Under the pieces are notes generated by a model that saw only the letters and a program-made list of their open reading frames with translations, did not search any database and had not been told where the DNA came from. 19,926 nt of DNA from a bacterium (GTDB lineage Bacteria > Elusimicrobiota > Elusimicrobia > UBA1565 > UBA9628), in the NCBI GenBank assembly GCA_021796015.1, contig JAJYOT010000034.1, forward strand, positions 1 through 19,926, written 5' to 3'. Both the position numbers and the translations under genes were made by a program. Positions 1 through 7,868 of the stretch are shown here, piece after piece; the stretch's first letter is position 1, and every line of letters begins with the position of its first letter.

Positions 1-1
1 G

Positions 2-445
2 GGTTGGCCCATTCTTTTTTTATTTTTAGGCTCTTCTCCTAAACCTGCTCCTCAACCCGCAAAACCCAATCTTCCGGATCTTTATTTCAGTAAAATCGCG
101 ACGGGGCGCTTGCCTGATAAAAAATTCGACTGCAAAACCGACACGGTCTACGCTTTCTTAAGGCTCCCAAAAAAAATTTACGGGAAGCATAGTTTCTGGT
201 TTTATTGGACGCGCCCGGATGGAACGCTCCAGGATTCGACAAAACTCTACGTCCCGAATATTCCTCCGGGGCAAAGGCATTTTCCGGCTTATCTCACTTT
301 TCATGTTCCCGATGCCGATGTTGTAGACATTTTCTTCGCCTCGGGAGAAGACCCGGGCGAGGAATTTTCCGGGCATTGGAAGGCGAAAGCGGTTTTGGAC
401 GGGAAAACCGTTCTTAAAGGCTCTTTTGACGTCGCTTGCCCCTGA
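2..445 (+). CDS. Hypothetical protein, C-terminal part (5' end outside window)
   Basis: The reading frame is open from the first bases of the window, so the start lies upstream or is lost; an internal TTG at 110 is probably not the true start. The first visible residues are hydrophobic (ILFLFLG) and lead into a Pro/Lys-rich linker, which looks like the end of a signal peptide or membrane anchor followed by a spacer. The rest (about 115 residues) is rich in aromatic and beta-branched residues. It ends with a pattern (GHWKAKAVLDGKTVLKGSF) typical of the last strands of small beta-sandwich domains in secreted bacterial proteins. I do not recognise a named family. A weak hairpin with a T tract follows the TGA stop and may end this transcript. 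That it is a real gene is fairly certain; its function is unknown. Confidence 0.6.
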   Translation, partial: GWPILFLFLGSSPKPAPQPAKPNLPDLYFSKIATGRLPDKKFDCKTDTVYAFLRLPKKIYGKHSFWFYWTRPDGTLQDSTKLYVPNIPPGQRHFPAYLTFHVPDADVVDIFFASGEDPGEEFSGHWKAKAVLDGKTVLKGSFDVACP

Positions 446-472
446 ACGGGGTCAATCATAAATTCACTTGTG

Positions 473-499
473 TCCAGTAAAAAGCCTGGAATATTTTTT
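473..499 (+). terminator. Weak Rho-independent terminator candidate
   Basis: TCCAG (473-477) and CTGGA (486-490) form a 5-bp stem with an 8-nt loop, followed by ATATTTTTT. The stem is short, so this is tentative. It sits between the stop at 445 and the promoter of the next operon. Confidence 0.35.
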
Positions 500-527
500 G
501 CCTTACTGAGCAAGGCTTTGATATAAT
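498..527 (+). promoter_or_regulatory. Sigma70-type promoter of the HIT-rpsU-dnaG-rpoD operon
   Basis: TTGCCT (498-503) is followed after 18 bp by a perfect TATAAT (522-527). Transcription would start near 534, leaving only about 8 nt before the ATG at 542, and no good Shine-Dalgarno is visible there. The -35 box overlaps the T tract of the preceding terminator candidate. A 5-bp inverted repeat, GCCTT/AAGGC (500-504/512-516), lies between the boxes. Confidence 0.55.
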
Positions 528-541
528 AATGAAGATATTAA

Positions 542-880
542 ATGGGTTCCTGCCTATTCTGTAAAATAGCCGCGAAAGAGATTCCTTCGCAACTTATTTT
601 TGAAGATGAGCGGAGCCTTGTATTTAAAGATATTAGCCCTAAGGCTCCCACGCATGTTTTGGTTGTTCCTAAAAGACATATCGCGAGTCTTTCGGATTCG
701 ACAGATGAAGACAAAGATTTATTGGGGCATTTGCAAAGAGTGGCGGCTCAAGTTGCCGCGACCTTAAAATTAGAGTCGTTTCGATTGGTGACTAATAATG
801 GACGCGGCGCCGGCCAAACCGTCGACCATTTGCACTATCATTTAATGGGCGGGCGCACGATGCAGTGGCCGCCGGGTTGA
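542..880 (+). CDS. HIT family (HINT-like) nucleotide hydrolase
   Basis: This is a 112-residue protein of the usual length for the HINT/PKCI branch of the histidine triad superfamily. These proteins hydrolyse nucleoside phosphoramidates, AMP-lysine adducts or similar nucleotides in the cytoplasm. The N-terminal CLFCKIAAKEIPS is the family opening with the CxxC pair. The central region has PTHVLVVPKRHIAS, and the triad HLHYH is at residues 96-100, followed by GGR and the C-terminal MQWPPG tail that is characteristic of HINT. The gene starts 14 nt after a perfect -10 box and is the first gene of a probable operon with rpsU, dnaG and rpoD; the next gene starts 24 nt after its stop. Family assignment is secure; the physiological substrate is not known. 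Confidence 0.93.
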   Translation: MGSCLFCKIAAKEIPSQLIFEDERSLVFKDISPKAPTHVLVVPKRHIASLSDSTDEDKDLLGHLQRVAAQVAATLKLESFRLVTNNGRGAGQTVDHLHYHLMGGRTMQWPPG

Positions 881-904
881 TTGAAAAAAAGGGGGTGAAT
901 GTTC

Positions 905-1102
905 ATGGTTTTTGTTAAGTTGCGCGAAGGAGAAGGCGTTGACGACGCGTTGCGGCGTTTTAAGCGTGAGTGCGAAAAAAACGGAGTTCTTCGCGAAATC
1001 AAGCGCCGGGAATTCTATCTGCCCCCTTCCTTAAAAAGGAAAATGAAGGCGGCTGAATCAAGACGAAAAATGATGCGTTCCAGACGTCGAAAGACGGTTT
1101 AA
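905..1102 (+). CDS. rpsU: Small ribosomal subunit protein bS21
   Basis: This is a 65-residue basic protein with the S21 signatures [20 protein letters not shown] and [10 protein letters not shown], and a tail rich in Arg and Lys. S21 binds the 30S platform next to the anti-Shine-Dalgarno end of 16S rRNA and helps mRNA selection. I chose the ATG at 905 rather than the ATG at 899 because the AGGGGG at 890-895 is well spaced only for 905, and MVFVKLRE then aligns with the E. coli N-terminus. It lies 14 nt before dnaG in the conserved rpsU-dnaG-rpoD order. Confidence 0.96.
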   Translation: MVFVKLREGEGVDDALRRFKRECEKNGVLREIKRREFYLPPSLKRKMKAAESRRKMMRSRRRKTV

Positions 1103-1116
1103 ACTAAGGAGGCAAG

Positions 1117-2874
1117 GTGGGCGTTGCAGGAGATACGGTTGAGGCGATTCGCTTAAAGCTCGATATTGCCGATGTCGTTTCCGACTATGTCCCGAACCTT
1201 CAGCGTTCTGGAAAGAACCTGAAGGGGCTTTGCCCTTTCCATAACGAAAAAACCCCCTCTTTTATCGTCAGCTCCGAAAGGCAGACGTTTCACTGCTTCG
1301 GCTGCGGAGAAGGGGGGGACGCTTTTTCTTTTGTCATGAAAGCCGAGAATTTGACTTTCCCGGAAGCCATCGAAAAATTGGCCGCCAAGGCGGGCGTGCC
1401 CTTGGTCCAAATAGAAAAAAGAGATCAGCGTTACGAAGAAAAGATGGGTTTGAAAGCGGTTTTGGATTTCGCATCCTCTTTTTATCACGGGGAGCTTCTC
1501 CGTTCGCCCGCGGCGGAACACGCTCGGCGCTATCTCGCCGGTCGCAAGGCTTCAAAAGAGTCCTTGGAGCGCTTTCAATTAGGTTTTGTGCCCGATTCAA
1601 GCGTTTTCCTGGAGGCGGCCAGAAAAAAAGGGTTTTCCGAATCGCATCTTGTTTCCGCGGGGGTTGCCGTTAAAATCGGCGGGCGTTTAAGGCCTTCTTT
1701 TTTCGGGCGGATTCTTTTTCCTATCAGGGATTCCCGAGGGAGCGTGGTCGGTTTTGGCGGACGGGTGTTAAATTCTGAAATTCAGCCGAAGTATCTTAAT
1801 TCCGCGGAATCGCTTCTCTTTTCCAAGAGCCGCATTCTTTATGGAATTTTTGAGGGTTTGTCTTCCATTCGTTCAAACCGGGAAATTGTTCTGATGGAAG
1901 GATACTTGGACGTTTTAATGGCGCATCAGTATGGAATTGAATCTGCCGTCGCTCCTTTGGGAACGGCGATTACTTCCGAACACGCTAAAACCATTAAGCG
2001 TTACGGGGCGAAAACCGTCATCGCTTTTGACCCGGATTCGGCTGGGCGCTCGGCGGCTTTGCGCTCGGCTGAGATTTTGCTTCCCGAGGACATCGACGTT
2101 CGCATCGCCGTTTTGCCGGGAGACAAAGACCCTGATGAAATCTTAATTGAAAAAGGCGCTTCGGCTTTGAAGGCTCTTTTGGATAAGGCCCTAGATCCGG
2201 CGGCTTTTAAGACGGAAATCCTTCTCGCGGGGCATCAAGGGCCTTTGTCTTCATCAAAGAAATCCGAGATTGCCCATGAAGTGTTCGCCTTGATCTCAAA
2301 AACTTCGGATGAGGTTTTGCGCTCCGAATGGTTGCGCGCGTTGTCCCAGAAACTTCAGATTCCGGAAGATTCCTTACGGGTGGAATTTAAGAAAGAGACG
2401 GATAAAAAATTTCGCTTTCGACGTCCTTATCAATCCAATGAAAGAAACCTGGAAGTAAAGACGAACGCGCTAAAAATCGAAGCGAGCCCGTTTGAGAGAC
2501 AAGTTCTTTGCCTGATGATGAAAAATCCATCCTTGGCTTCAATTGCCGATGACACGCATTTTCGCTCGCCGGACGCCCGGGCTACTTGGCAGGCGCTTCT
2601 TTCGGCCCAAGCCCATCTTCCGGGTTGGCCGGCGCGCGTATTGGAAAATGCGGGTCCGGCCAAGGCCTTGGCTTCGGAGCTTCTCATGATTGCGGAAAGC
2701 ATAGAAGGAGAAGATCCTAAACAGGAACTAAACCGAATTTTCACGCGTCAACGTCTTGAAGAAAGGCTTCAGGAGCTTGAGGGGCGCATTCATTCTCAAA
2801 AAGACGGCGAGTTGCACCCGGAGTTAAGACTGGAATATCAGAAAGTACTTTGTGAACTAAAAGGGAGCAGGTAA
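1117..2874 (+). CDS. dnaG: DNA primase DnaG
   Basis: This 585-residue protein synthesises RNA primers at the replication fork. The N-terminal CHC2 zinc finger is complete (C39, H42, C60, C63). The TOPRIM catalytic core follows, with the metal-binding EGYLD (E261) and DPDSAG (D305, D307), close to E. coli E265/D309/D311. The C-terminal part from about residue 430 starts with an extended basic linker and contains the [15 protein letters not shown] helix typical of the DnaB-interacting domain. The start is GTG at 1117, preceded by a strong AAGGAGG (1106-1112) only 4 nt away. The stop is 2 nt before rpoD, so translation is probably coupled. No key residue is missing. Confidence 0.98.
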   Translation: MGVAGDTVEAIRLKLDIADVVSDYVPNLQRSGKNLKGLCPFHNEKTPSFIVSSERQTFHCFGCGEGGDAFSFVMKAENLTFPEAIEKLAAKAGVPLVQIEKRDQRYEEKMGLKAVLDFASSFYHGELLRSPAAEHARRYLAGRKASKESLERFQLGFVPDSSVFLEAARKKGFSESHLVSAGVAVKIGGRLRPSFFGRILFPIRDSRGSVVGFGGRVLNSEIQPKYLNSAESLLFSKSRILYGIFEGLSSIRSNREIVLMEGYLDVLMAHQYGIESAVAPLGTAITSEHAKTIKRYGAKTVIAFDPDSAGRSAALRSAEILLPEDIDVRIAVLPGDKDPDEILIEKGASALKALLDKALDPAAFKTEILLAGHQGPLSSSKKSEIAHEVFALISKTSDEVLRSEWLRALSQKLQIPEDSLRVEFKKETDKKFRFRRPYQSNERNLEVKTNALKIEASPFERQVLCLMMKNPSLASIADDTHFRSPDARATWQALLSAQAHLPGWPARVLENAGPAKALASELLMIAESIEGEDPKQELNRIFTRQRLEERLQELEGRIHSQKDGELHPELRLEYQKVLCELKGSR

Positions 2875-2876
2875 TT

Positions 2877-4592
2877 ATGGCTATTCATGCGAGTCAAGCG
2901 GTAAAAAATCTAATCGAAATGGGAAAAAACCACGGGTATCTGACGCTCGATGAAATTAATAGAACCCTGGGCCCCGCCAATATCAGCTCGGAAGAGGTGG
3001 ACGATTTGATGTCCACATTGGAAGATTTGGGAATTGAGGTCGTGGACAAGAAAAAATCTCTTCCCGATTCGACTCCCGAAAGAGAGCGTTTTAGTGAGGA
3101 GTGGACTTCTTCATCGGATGTTTCCAACTCGATTCGCATGTATCTTTCCGAAATGGGGCGCGTCCCGCTACTCAGTCGTGAGGAAGAAGTAACCTTGGCC
3201 AGAAACGTTCGGGAAAGAGAAAGAGAGCTTCGGCTTTTGGTTTTGGAGTCGCCGGTCGCGATGCGGGAAATCCGCAGTTGGGAAACTTTGATTGAGCAAG
3301 AAGAGATGACCCCCAAAGAACTGATGCCTCGGGGGCGGAAGACTGATTCGGAACTCGCGGGAATGAAAAAGAAAATGAAAACCGTTTCCCGCTTTATCGC
3401 GGAATCAGAAAAAGTGATGGCGGGCCTGCGTTCCCGTCTAAATAATCCTAATCTCAAGGAAAAAGACAGAATTGAGATTAATAAAGCCATCGAAAAAAGA
3501 AACAAGGCCGTCATCGAAAAAATTTTGAGTCTTGATCTAAATCAGGACAAAATCAAGCGCTTGACCAATAAGGTTAAAAACCTGGCCTCTAAAATTCGAG
3601 AATGCCACGATGAAATCGAACGCTATAAAAAAAGATACGGCGCGAGTTTTGAGGAACTTCAGCATTACTTTCAACAAATTAAAAGCGGGAAGATGACGGA
3701 AGCCGCTTTTAAGGCGAAAACCGGATACGCACCTTCGGCGGTGGAAGCCGCGCTTGAGAATATGGGCGCTGTGGTTGAACGCCTTCAGCGCATTCAAAAC
3801 ACGCTTCCCATTCCCGTGGAGAGATTTTTGGAATTAGACGATAAAATCGTTCGCCTAGAAGAGACGATTTTGACCGATAAGCTAAAACTCATCAAAGCCA
3901 ATTTGAGGCTGGTCGTCTCCATCGCCAAAAAACACGTGAACTCAAACCTCGAACTTTCGGATTTGTTTCAGGAAGGCGGTTTGGGACTCATGAAGGCAGT
4001 CGAGAAATTTGAATACAAGCGCGGCTTTAAGTTCTCAACCTACGCCACTTGGTGGATTCGGCAATCCATCAATCGCGCGATTGCCGATCAGGCGCGCACC
4101 ATTCGTATTCCGGTCCACATGAAGGAATTAATTTCCAAATTGACCAAGGTTTCCAGAAAATACCGCCAGGAGTATGGACGGGAGCCCACCATTGAAGAGT
4201 ATTCAAAGTCCATGCACCTGTCTATGGATAAAGTAAAAAACGTTCTTAAAATCATGCAGGAGCCGGTGTCTTTGTCTACTCCGGTTGGAGAAGAGGACGA
4301 CTCTTACTTGGAAGAATTTTTAGAGGATAAGAGTAGCCACCCCGCCTCATATTCAGCGGCTTCTTTTCTGCGAAAGAAAGAAATCGAGCAGGTTTTGGCG
4401 ACTTTAAGCGACCGGGAAGCCAAAATTGTCAAACTGCGTTTTGGAATTGACACGGGATACCCTCGAACTCTTGAAGAAGTGGGACGCTTATTCCGCGTGA
4501 CCCGCGAGCGCGTGCGGCAGATCGAGGCCAAGGCCATCCGCAAGCTTCGCCATCCTTCTCGGAGTAAACTTTTAAAGGACTACATGGAATAA
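2877..4592 (+). CDS. rpoD: RNA polymerase primary sigma factor (sigma70/RpoD)
   Basis: This 571-residue protein carries all primary-sigma regions. A region 1.1-like acidic helical domain spans residues 1-65. Region 1.2 is at about 84-115 ([20 protein letters not shown]). A long charged non-conserved region runs to about 330. Region 2 begins near 335 ([12 protein letters not shown] from 342, then [19 protein letters not shown] and [17 protein letters not shown]), and region 3 follows. Region 4.2 holds the helix-turn-helix ([20 protein letters not shown], about 531-551) and the KLRHP end. The region 2.4 and 4.2 residues are canonical, consistent with the TATAAT- and TTGnnn-like boxes seen elsewhere in the window. 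It is the promoter-distal gene of the macromolecular synthesis operon. GGGAG lies a few bases upstream of its ATG, inside the dnaG end. Confidence 0.98.
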   Translation: MAIHASQAVKNLIEMGKNHGYLTLDEINRTLGPANISSEEVDDLMSTLEDLGIEVVDKKKSLPDSTPERERFSEEWTSSSDVSNSIRMYLSEMGRVPLLSREEEVTLARNVRERERELRLLVLESPVAMREIRSWETLIEQEEMTPKELMPRGRKTDSELAGMKKKMKTVSRFIAESEKVMAGLRSRLNNPNLKEKDRIEINKAIEKRNKAVIEKILSLDLNQDKIKRLTNKVKNLASKIRECHDEIERYKKRYGASFEELQHYFQQIKSGKMTEAAFKAKTGYAPSAVEAALENMGAVVERLQRIQNTLPIPVERFLELDDKIVRLEETILTDKLKLIKANLRLVVSIAKKHVNSNLELSDLFQEGGLGLMKAVEKFEYKRGFKFSTYATWWIRQSINRAIADQARTIRIPVHMKELISKLTKVSRKYRQEYGREPTIEEYSKSMHLSMDKVKNVLKIMQEPVSLSTPVGEEDDSYLEEFLEDKSSHPASYSAASFLRKKEIEQVLATLSDREAKIVKLRFGIDTGYPRTLEEVGRLFRVTRERVRQIEAKAIRKLRHPSRSKLLKDYME

Positions 4593-4594
4593 CC

Positions 4595-4873
4595 TTGAAA
4601 AAATATCTCCTGCCTTTGATTGTTTTTTTGGCTCTCGCGGGTTGGATTTATTTTGAGAAGTTTATTTTGCCTTCTTTGCCGGCTTGGCAGGGAAAGGTGA
4701 TGGGACGGGAAATAGGGAAAATTATCGCGGCAAGAATGGTTCCAAAGCCTCAAAATAATCCGAATCCGCCCCTGGAACACGCGGTTCCCTTGGCTCCGCG
4801 GGTGAGTTTTTCCGGAAAAAATCCCGAGCCCGTGTCCGCTTCTCCGGAAGCTCCTCCAGCTCCTTCCAATTAA
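4595..4873 (+). CDS. Small membrane-anchored protein of unknown function
   Basis: This 92-residue protein has one strongly hydrophobic segment (about residues 4-20, LLPLIVFLALAGWIYF) directly after MKK. A short amphipathic stretch and a Pro/Ala/Ser-rich C-terminal tail (from about residue 50) follow. It is either a signal anchor with an exported Pro-rich tail or an uncleaved signal peptide. The start is TTG at 4595, two bases after the rpoD stop, with only a weak GGA upstream, so it probably depends on translational coupling to rpoD. Its stop overlaps the stop of the convergent murQ by 4 bases. I do not recognise a family. Position and composition support a real gene, but the start codon is uncertain. 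Confidence 0.6.
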   Translation: MKKYLLPLIVFLALAGWIYFEKFILPSLPAWQGKVMGREIGKIIAARMVPKPQNNPNPPLEHAVPLAPRVSFSGKNPEPVSASPEAPPAPSN

Positions 4874-5775
4874 TCTAAAAGCGCGCGGCGCAAAAAACCG
4901 TTGGCGGCGGAAAGTTTTCGCCGCGCTTGGACCAGGTTCAAATTCTTCTGGATCATGAGAATCGCGAGTTTGGCGTTTCCCCGAGCCTTTTTGAGAAATT
5001 CTTCCGAGATTTTAGGCGAGGTTTTCGTGATTTCCGAGACGATGCGAACGGCTCTTAATTTGAGTTTTCGAGAAATTGGTTTTAAATCCACCATCCAAGG
5101 GCCGTAGGTTTTCCCAAGGCCGATCATGGAAATGGTGCTCAACATATTGAGGGCGAGCTTGGTTGCAGTCCCGGCTTTAAGGCGGGTTGAGCCCGCGATG
5201 ATTTCCGGCCCTACGTTTAACGCGATGACGAGGTCAGCCAAGGGTTTGCGGGCTTCTTGAAAATTGCAGGTCAGGAAAATGGTTTTGCATCCAAGTTTTT
5301 TCGCGAATTGAAGAGCCGAGCGGGTAAACGGGGTCAGACCGCTGGCGGCAATTCCAATCACGATGTCGTTGGGGGTTAGAACTTTTTTAATGTCAGAACC
5401 AATGGGTAAATCTTCAGCTCCTTCGCGGGAAGCAAAAACGGAATTTTTTCCTCCGGCGATGAAGGCTTGAATTAACTGGGGATGGGTTCCAAAGGTCGGC
5501 GGACATTCGGCCGCTTCAAGAACCCCAAGCCTTCCGCTGGTTCCCGCTCCAAATAAAAAAATGCGCCCATCTTGAGATAGACATTTTTGGATGAGTTCCG
5601 CTCCTTTGGCAATGGAAGGGAGTTCTTTTTTTACGGAGCGGACCACTTTTGCGTCCTCCTGATTCATCAGGCGCGCGATCTTAAAGGGCTTAAGTTGATC
5701 GAGATTGGAATAAGACGGCGCTTTTTCCGTGGGAAGACGAGAATAAATTTTAAAAGGCGAGCCTAAAACAGTCAA
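4870..5775 (-). CDS. murQ: N-acetylmuramic acid 6-phosphate etherase
   Basis: MurQ cleaves the lactyl ether of MurNAc-6-phosphate to give GlcNAc-6-phosphate and D-lactate in cytoplasmic peptidoglycan recycling. The 301 residues match the usual length. The SIS-domain phosphosugar site FGAGTSGRLG (75-84) is followed by LEAAECPPTFG with the catalytic Glu (E90, equivalent to E. coli E83). REGAED holds the second Glu (E121, equivalent to E114). IAASGLTPF, GSTRLKAGTATKLALNMLST and the C-terminal helical domain are also present. The start is TTG at 5775-5773, overlapping the TGA of the upstream hydrolase as TTGA, with no Shine-Dalgarno; this suggests reinitiation after the hydrolase. It is the last gene of the ndk-hydrolase-murQ unit. 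No kinase or transporter for MurNAc is visible in the window. Confidence 0.95.
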   Translation of the reverse strand: MTVLGSPFKIYSRLPTEKAPSYSNLDQLKPFKIARLMNQEDAKVVRSVKKELPSIAKGAELIQKCLSQDGRIFLFGAGTSGRLGVLEAAECPPTFGTHPQLIQAFIAGGKNSVFASREGAEDLPIGSDIKKVLTPNDIVIGIAASGLTPFTRSALQFAKKLGCKTIFLTCNFQEARKPLADLVIALNVGPEIIAGSTRLKAGTATKLALNMLSTISMIGLGKTYGPWMVDLKPISRKLKLRAVRIVSEITKTSPKISEEFLKKARGNAKLAILMIQKNLNLVQARRKLSAANGFLRRALLD

Positions 5776-6653
5776 GGATTTTGAACCGCAGGCGTTGTAG
5801 ATGAGGATAAAGCTACGCTTGGGGTTGGGGTCGAAATCATCGTCGAAGTGGCGGTCGATGTGGAAACGGCGGGAGGGATAATCTTCACGGGGTTTTTAAT
5901 CCAATCGGCGATCTGTTGGGCGATAGGCCGATAGAAAGCGATTTTGCGGCCGTTTAAATTGGGAATGGAGATAAGACTTGCATTCGGGTCGCCCGCTGAG
6001 AGCCGTGCGAATTGATAGAGAAGAGGCGCTTCATGGGAAGATTTGCGATCGTTTTCGGCGTAAATTAAAAGAACGGGGCGGTTTTTGTAGGCCCGCATCG
6101 CGTTGACCGTCAAAACTTCCTCATAATTTAGGCCTGGAGAGATTAAAACGACCATCGGAATTTCAGGATGGATAGCCGCGTATTTAAGGGCAAGGCTTCC
6201 ACCTACTTCATCTCCAATCAAAGCGACGGAACTGGAATCAACTCCTTGCGTTTTTAGATATTGGATTGCGGCATCAATATCAAAACGCATATTTTCAAAA
6301 TCATTTTGCCTTTTGGTAACCCTAAATTTATGCCAGGACTCGTTTCCCCGCGGGCCTGAAAGACTCTCTCCATGACCTCTTAAGTCAACGGCTAAATATC
6401 CAAGTCCCGCGTCTTTTAAATAACGGGCGAGCAAAATCCAATGTTCCTTGTTTTGCCCGCGACCATGAAGGAGAAGAATAGTCTTTTGGTTTTTCTGGGC
6501 CGGCATGTACTTAGCCGTTAAGGTCCAGCCGTCTGTGGTTTTAAACGAGGCGTCAAGGCCTGGAATAACGGGCAACTCAGCCGAAACCGGTTGGACGACT
6601 TGACTGAAAAGAAGCCCGGTCAGGATTCCAACGAGAAAGAAAACGACCTTCAT
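5772..6653 (-). CDS. Exported alpha/beta hydrolase fold protein lacking a canonical catalytic triad
   Basis: This 293-residue protein begins with a signal peptide (residues 1-25, hydrophobic core FFLVGILTGLLF, cleavage likely after VSA). An alpha/beta hydrolase domain follows, with oxyanion-loop LLLHGRGQN (about 60-68) and LAVDLRGHGES (87-97). The nucleophile elbow reads GDEVGG (147-152), so Glu149 occupies the position of the usual Ser. The strand-7 acid is present (AENDRKS, D202), but the expected His region (about 230-240, IPNLNGRKIAF) has no His. The tail from about residue 258 is rich in Ser, Thr and Pro. The ATG at 6653 is preceded by GAGGA inside the end of ndk, 3 nt away. Fold assignment is good. 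Activity is doubtful: it could be a binding protein or use an atypical nucleophile. Confidence 0.85.
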   Translation of the reverse strand: MKVVFFLVGILTGLLFSQVVQPVSAELPVIPGLDASFKTTDGWTLTAKYMPAQKNQKTILLLHGRGQNKEHWILLARYLKDAGLGYLAVDLRGHGESLSGPRGNESWHKFRVTKRQNDFENMRFDIDAAIQYLKTQGVDSSSVALIGDEVGGSLALKYAAIHPEIPMVVLISPGLNYEEVLTVNAMRAYKNRPVLLIYAENDRKSSHEAPLLYQFARLSAGDPNASLISIPNLNGRKIAFYRPIAQQIADWIKNPVKIIPPAVSTSTATSTMISTPTPSVALSSSTTPAVQNP

Positions 6654-6656
6654 GGC

Positions 6657-7118
6657 TTATCCTCTCGGTAAAATTTCTTCGGGTTTAAACCAAAGAGGAA
6701 CTTCTCTCGCGGCGTCGGCGGCGTCTCCGGAAGCGTGGATGACGTTTTCAAATTGTCCTTCGGTGGTGATGCGCCCAAAGGAACCGCGAATGGTCCCAGA
6801 AGCGGCTTGTTCGGGGTTGGTCGCCCCGGTGACCTCGCGAGTTTTTTTAATCGCGTTTTCGCCTCGGTAGACCAGGGCCAGAATACGGTGGTCTTTAAAT
6901 CCGTGAAATTCTCCGCGGATATAGCGAATCAAATTAGGGAAAAAGGGCTTGTCTTTGAGAAGGCTATAATGTTCTCTTGCGAGGGATTCGGAGACCGAAA
7001 CCATCTTAGCGGCGACCATTTCAAGACCCGATGCGTCCAAGCGATCGATGGTAAGGCCGGTCAAACGGCGTTTGTTGCCGTCCGGTTTGATTAAAACGAG
7101 GGTTTCTTCAATAGCCAT
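6657..7118 (-). CDS. ndk: Nucleoside diphosphate kinase
   Basis: Ndk transfers the gamma phosphate of ATP to nucleoside diphosphates through a phosphohistidine. The 153-residue protein has the opening MAIEETLVLIKPDG, the KPFF motif (57-60), GATNPEQAASGTIRGSFG (98-115) and the active-site NVIHAS with H128. It is about 10 residues longer than E. coli Ndk because of insertions near residues 68-77 and 115-122. After the active His the usual HxSD reads HASGD, so the Asp is displaced by one residue. The ATG at 7118 is chosen because an AAGGAG lies 6 nt upstream and it aligns with family N-termini. The open frame upstream of it (to 7673) covers the divergent gene and is not part of the protein. Confidence 0.96.
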   Translation of the reverse strand: MAIEETLVLIKPDGNKRRLTGLTIDRLDASGLEMVAAKMVSVSESLAREHYSLLKDKPFFPNLIRYIRGEFHGFKDHRILALVYRGENAIKKTREVTGATNPEQAASGTIRGSFGRITTEGQFENVIHASGDAADAAREVPLWFKPEEILPRG

Positions 7119-7138
7119 GGGAGACTCCTTTTTCTTTA

Positions 7139-7167
7139 ATCTTACAATAATAGAAAAGGGCTTGCAA
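7139..7167 (-). promoter_or_regulatory. Candidate ndk promoter (minus strand)
   Basis: TTGCAA (7167-7162 on the minus strand) is followed after 17 bp by TAAGAT (7144-7139), giving a start near 7132 just before the AAGGAG of ndk. The -10 match is moderate. The -35 hexamer is palindromic and is the same six bases used by the divergent promoter. Confidence 0.35.
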
Positions 7168-7190
7168 AAAATGATTTTTGGGTCTATACT
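7162..7190 (+). promoter_or_regulatory. Sigma70-type promoter of the 7208 gene
   Basis: TTGCAA (7162-7167), a 17-bp spacer and TATACT (7185-7190) predict a start near 7197. This falls inside or just before the AAGGAGG (7194-7200) that serves the ATG at 7208, so the leader is about 11 nt. Confidence 0.6.
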
Positions 7191-7207
7191 GATAAGGAGG
7201 CTCTCAA

Positions 7208-7867
7208 ATGAACCATTCTGGCAAGGCCTGGTTGTTCTTTTTACTGACGATGTTGTTTTTCTATTCAGCGGGATATTCTCAAACCTTCGTTCCGGTTTCC
7301 AACGGCAATAATTCAAATAATGGACAACCGTCCCAATTTCCCCAGCTTCAATCCAATCCCTTCGGGAATTCCGGGATGAATAATTCCGCTGATTCTCAAG
7401 CCGTGATGCCGACATCCGTTGGAAATTCGGCGTCTCCCGCGCAGAAAACAGGGGCGCAGGGGGCTGCGCCCAATTCCGCGGCGCCTTCTTTCCCGCACAT
7501 TGCTCCCGCCTCGTCTCCAAAAACTTTTGTTCCGGGATATCACCCGGTCGTGATTCCTCTTGCCACTTCAGGGATGGGTGGAGGAAGCGGCGGTTATGGC
7601 GGAGACAGGTCCGCGGGCGGAACGGGTTATTCTTCAGCGCCAACTTATACCCCTCCCGTGCACGCATCTCCAAAACCCTCTTCCACGACTCCGAAGCCGT
7701 CCTCGGTCGTGATTCCTAATGTGCCTTCAAATGCCCAGAAAGTTAATCCTACCTATGTCCAGCCAAATTCAAATGCTAATGCCGGTTCTATGAATTCTTC
7801 GCCTCAGACCGTCGGGAGCACCAATTTAACCCCGCAGGCTTGCGTAGCCACAGGGGCGTGCAAGTGA
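7208..7867 (+). CDS. Exported low-complexity Asn/Ser/Pro/Gly-rich protein
   Basis: This is a 219-residue protein with a clear signal peptide (hydrophobic WLFFLLTMLFFYSAG, cleavage near residue 24). The mature part has biased composition: Asn/Ser/Gln to about residue 60, Ala/Ser/Pro to about 110, a Gly/Ser/Tyr patch (about 122-142), then Pro/Thr/Ser. The TFVP motif occurs right after the signal peptide and again near residue 106, and VVIP occurs twice (near 114 and 166). Two Cys residues lie close together at the very C-terminus (ACVATGACK). I do not recognise a domain; it resembles disordered surface or envelope proteins. It has its own promoter and a good AAGGAGG. Its stop is one base from the stop of the convergent 7869 gene. 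Confidence 0.75.
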   Translation: MNHSGKAWLFFLLTMLFFYSAGYSQTFVPVSNGNNSNNGQPSQFPQLQSNPFGNSGMNNSADSQAVMPTSVGNSASPAQKTGAQGAAPNSAAPSFPHIAPASSPKTFVPGYHPVVIPLATSGMGGGSGGYGGDRSAGGTGYSSAPTYTPPVHASPKPSSTTPKPSSVVIPNVPSNAQKVNPTYVQPNSNANAGSMNSSPQTVGSTNLTPQACVATGACK

Positions 7868-7868
7868 A

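Noticed and set aside
439..451. CCCC-5-GGGG hairpin at the stop of the first gene
   Set aside because: The stem is only 4 bp and no T run follows. The hairpin at 473-499 is a better terminator candidate.
2894..3514. Long minus-strand open frame inside rpoD
   Set aside because: It is a shadow of the sigma factor coding sequence, with low-complexity Ser/Arg composition and no recognisable motif.
7119..7673. Upstream extension of the ndk frame to 7673
   Set aside because: It is antisense to the well-supported 7208 gene, and ndk has a clear Shine-Dalgarno and a family-consistent ATG at 7118.
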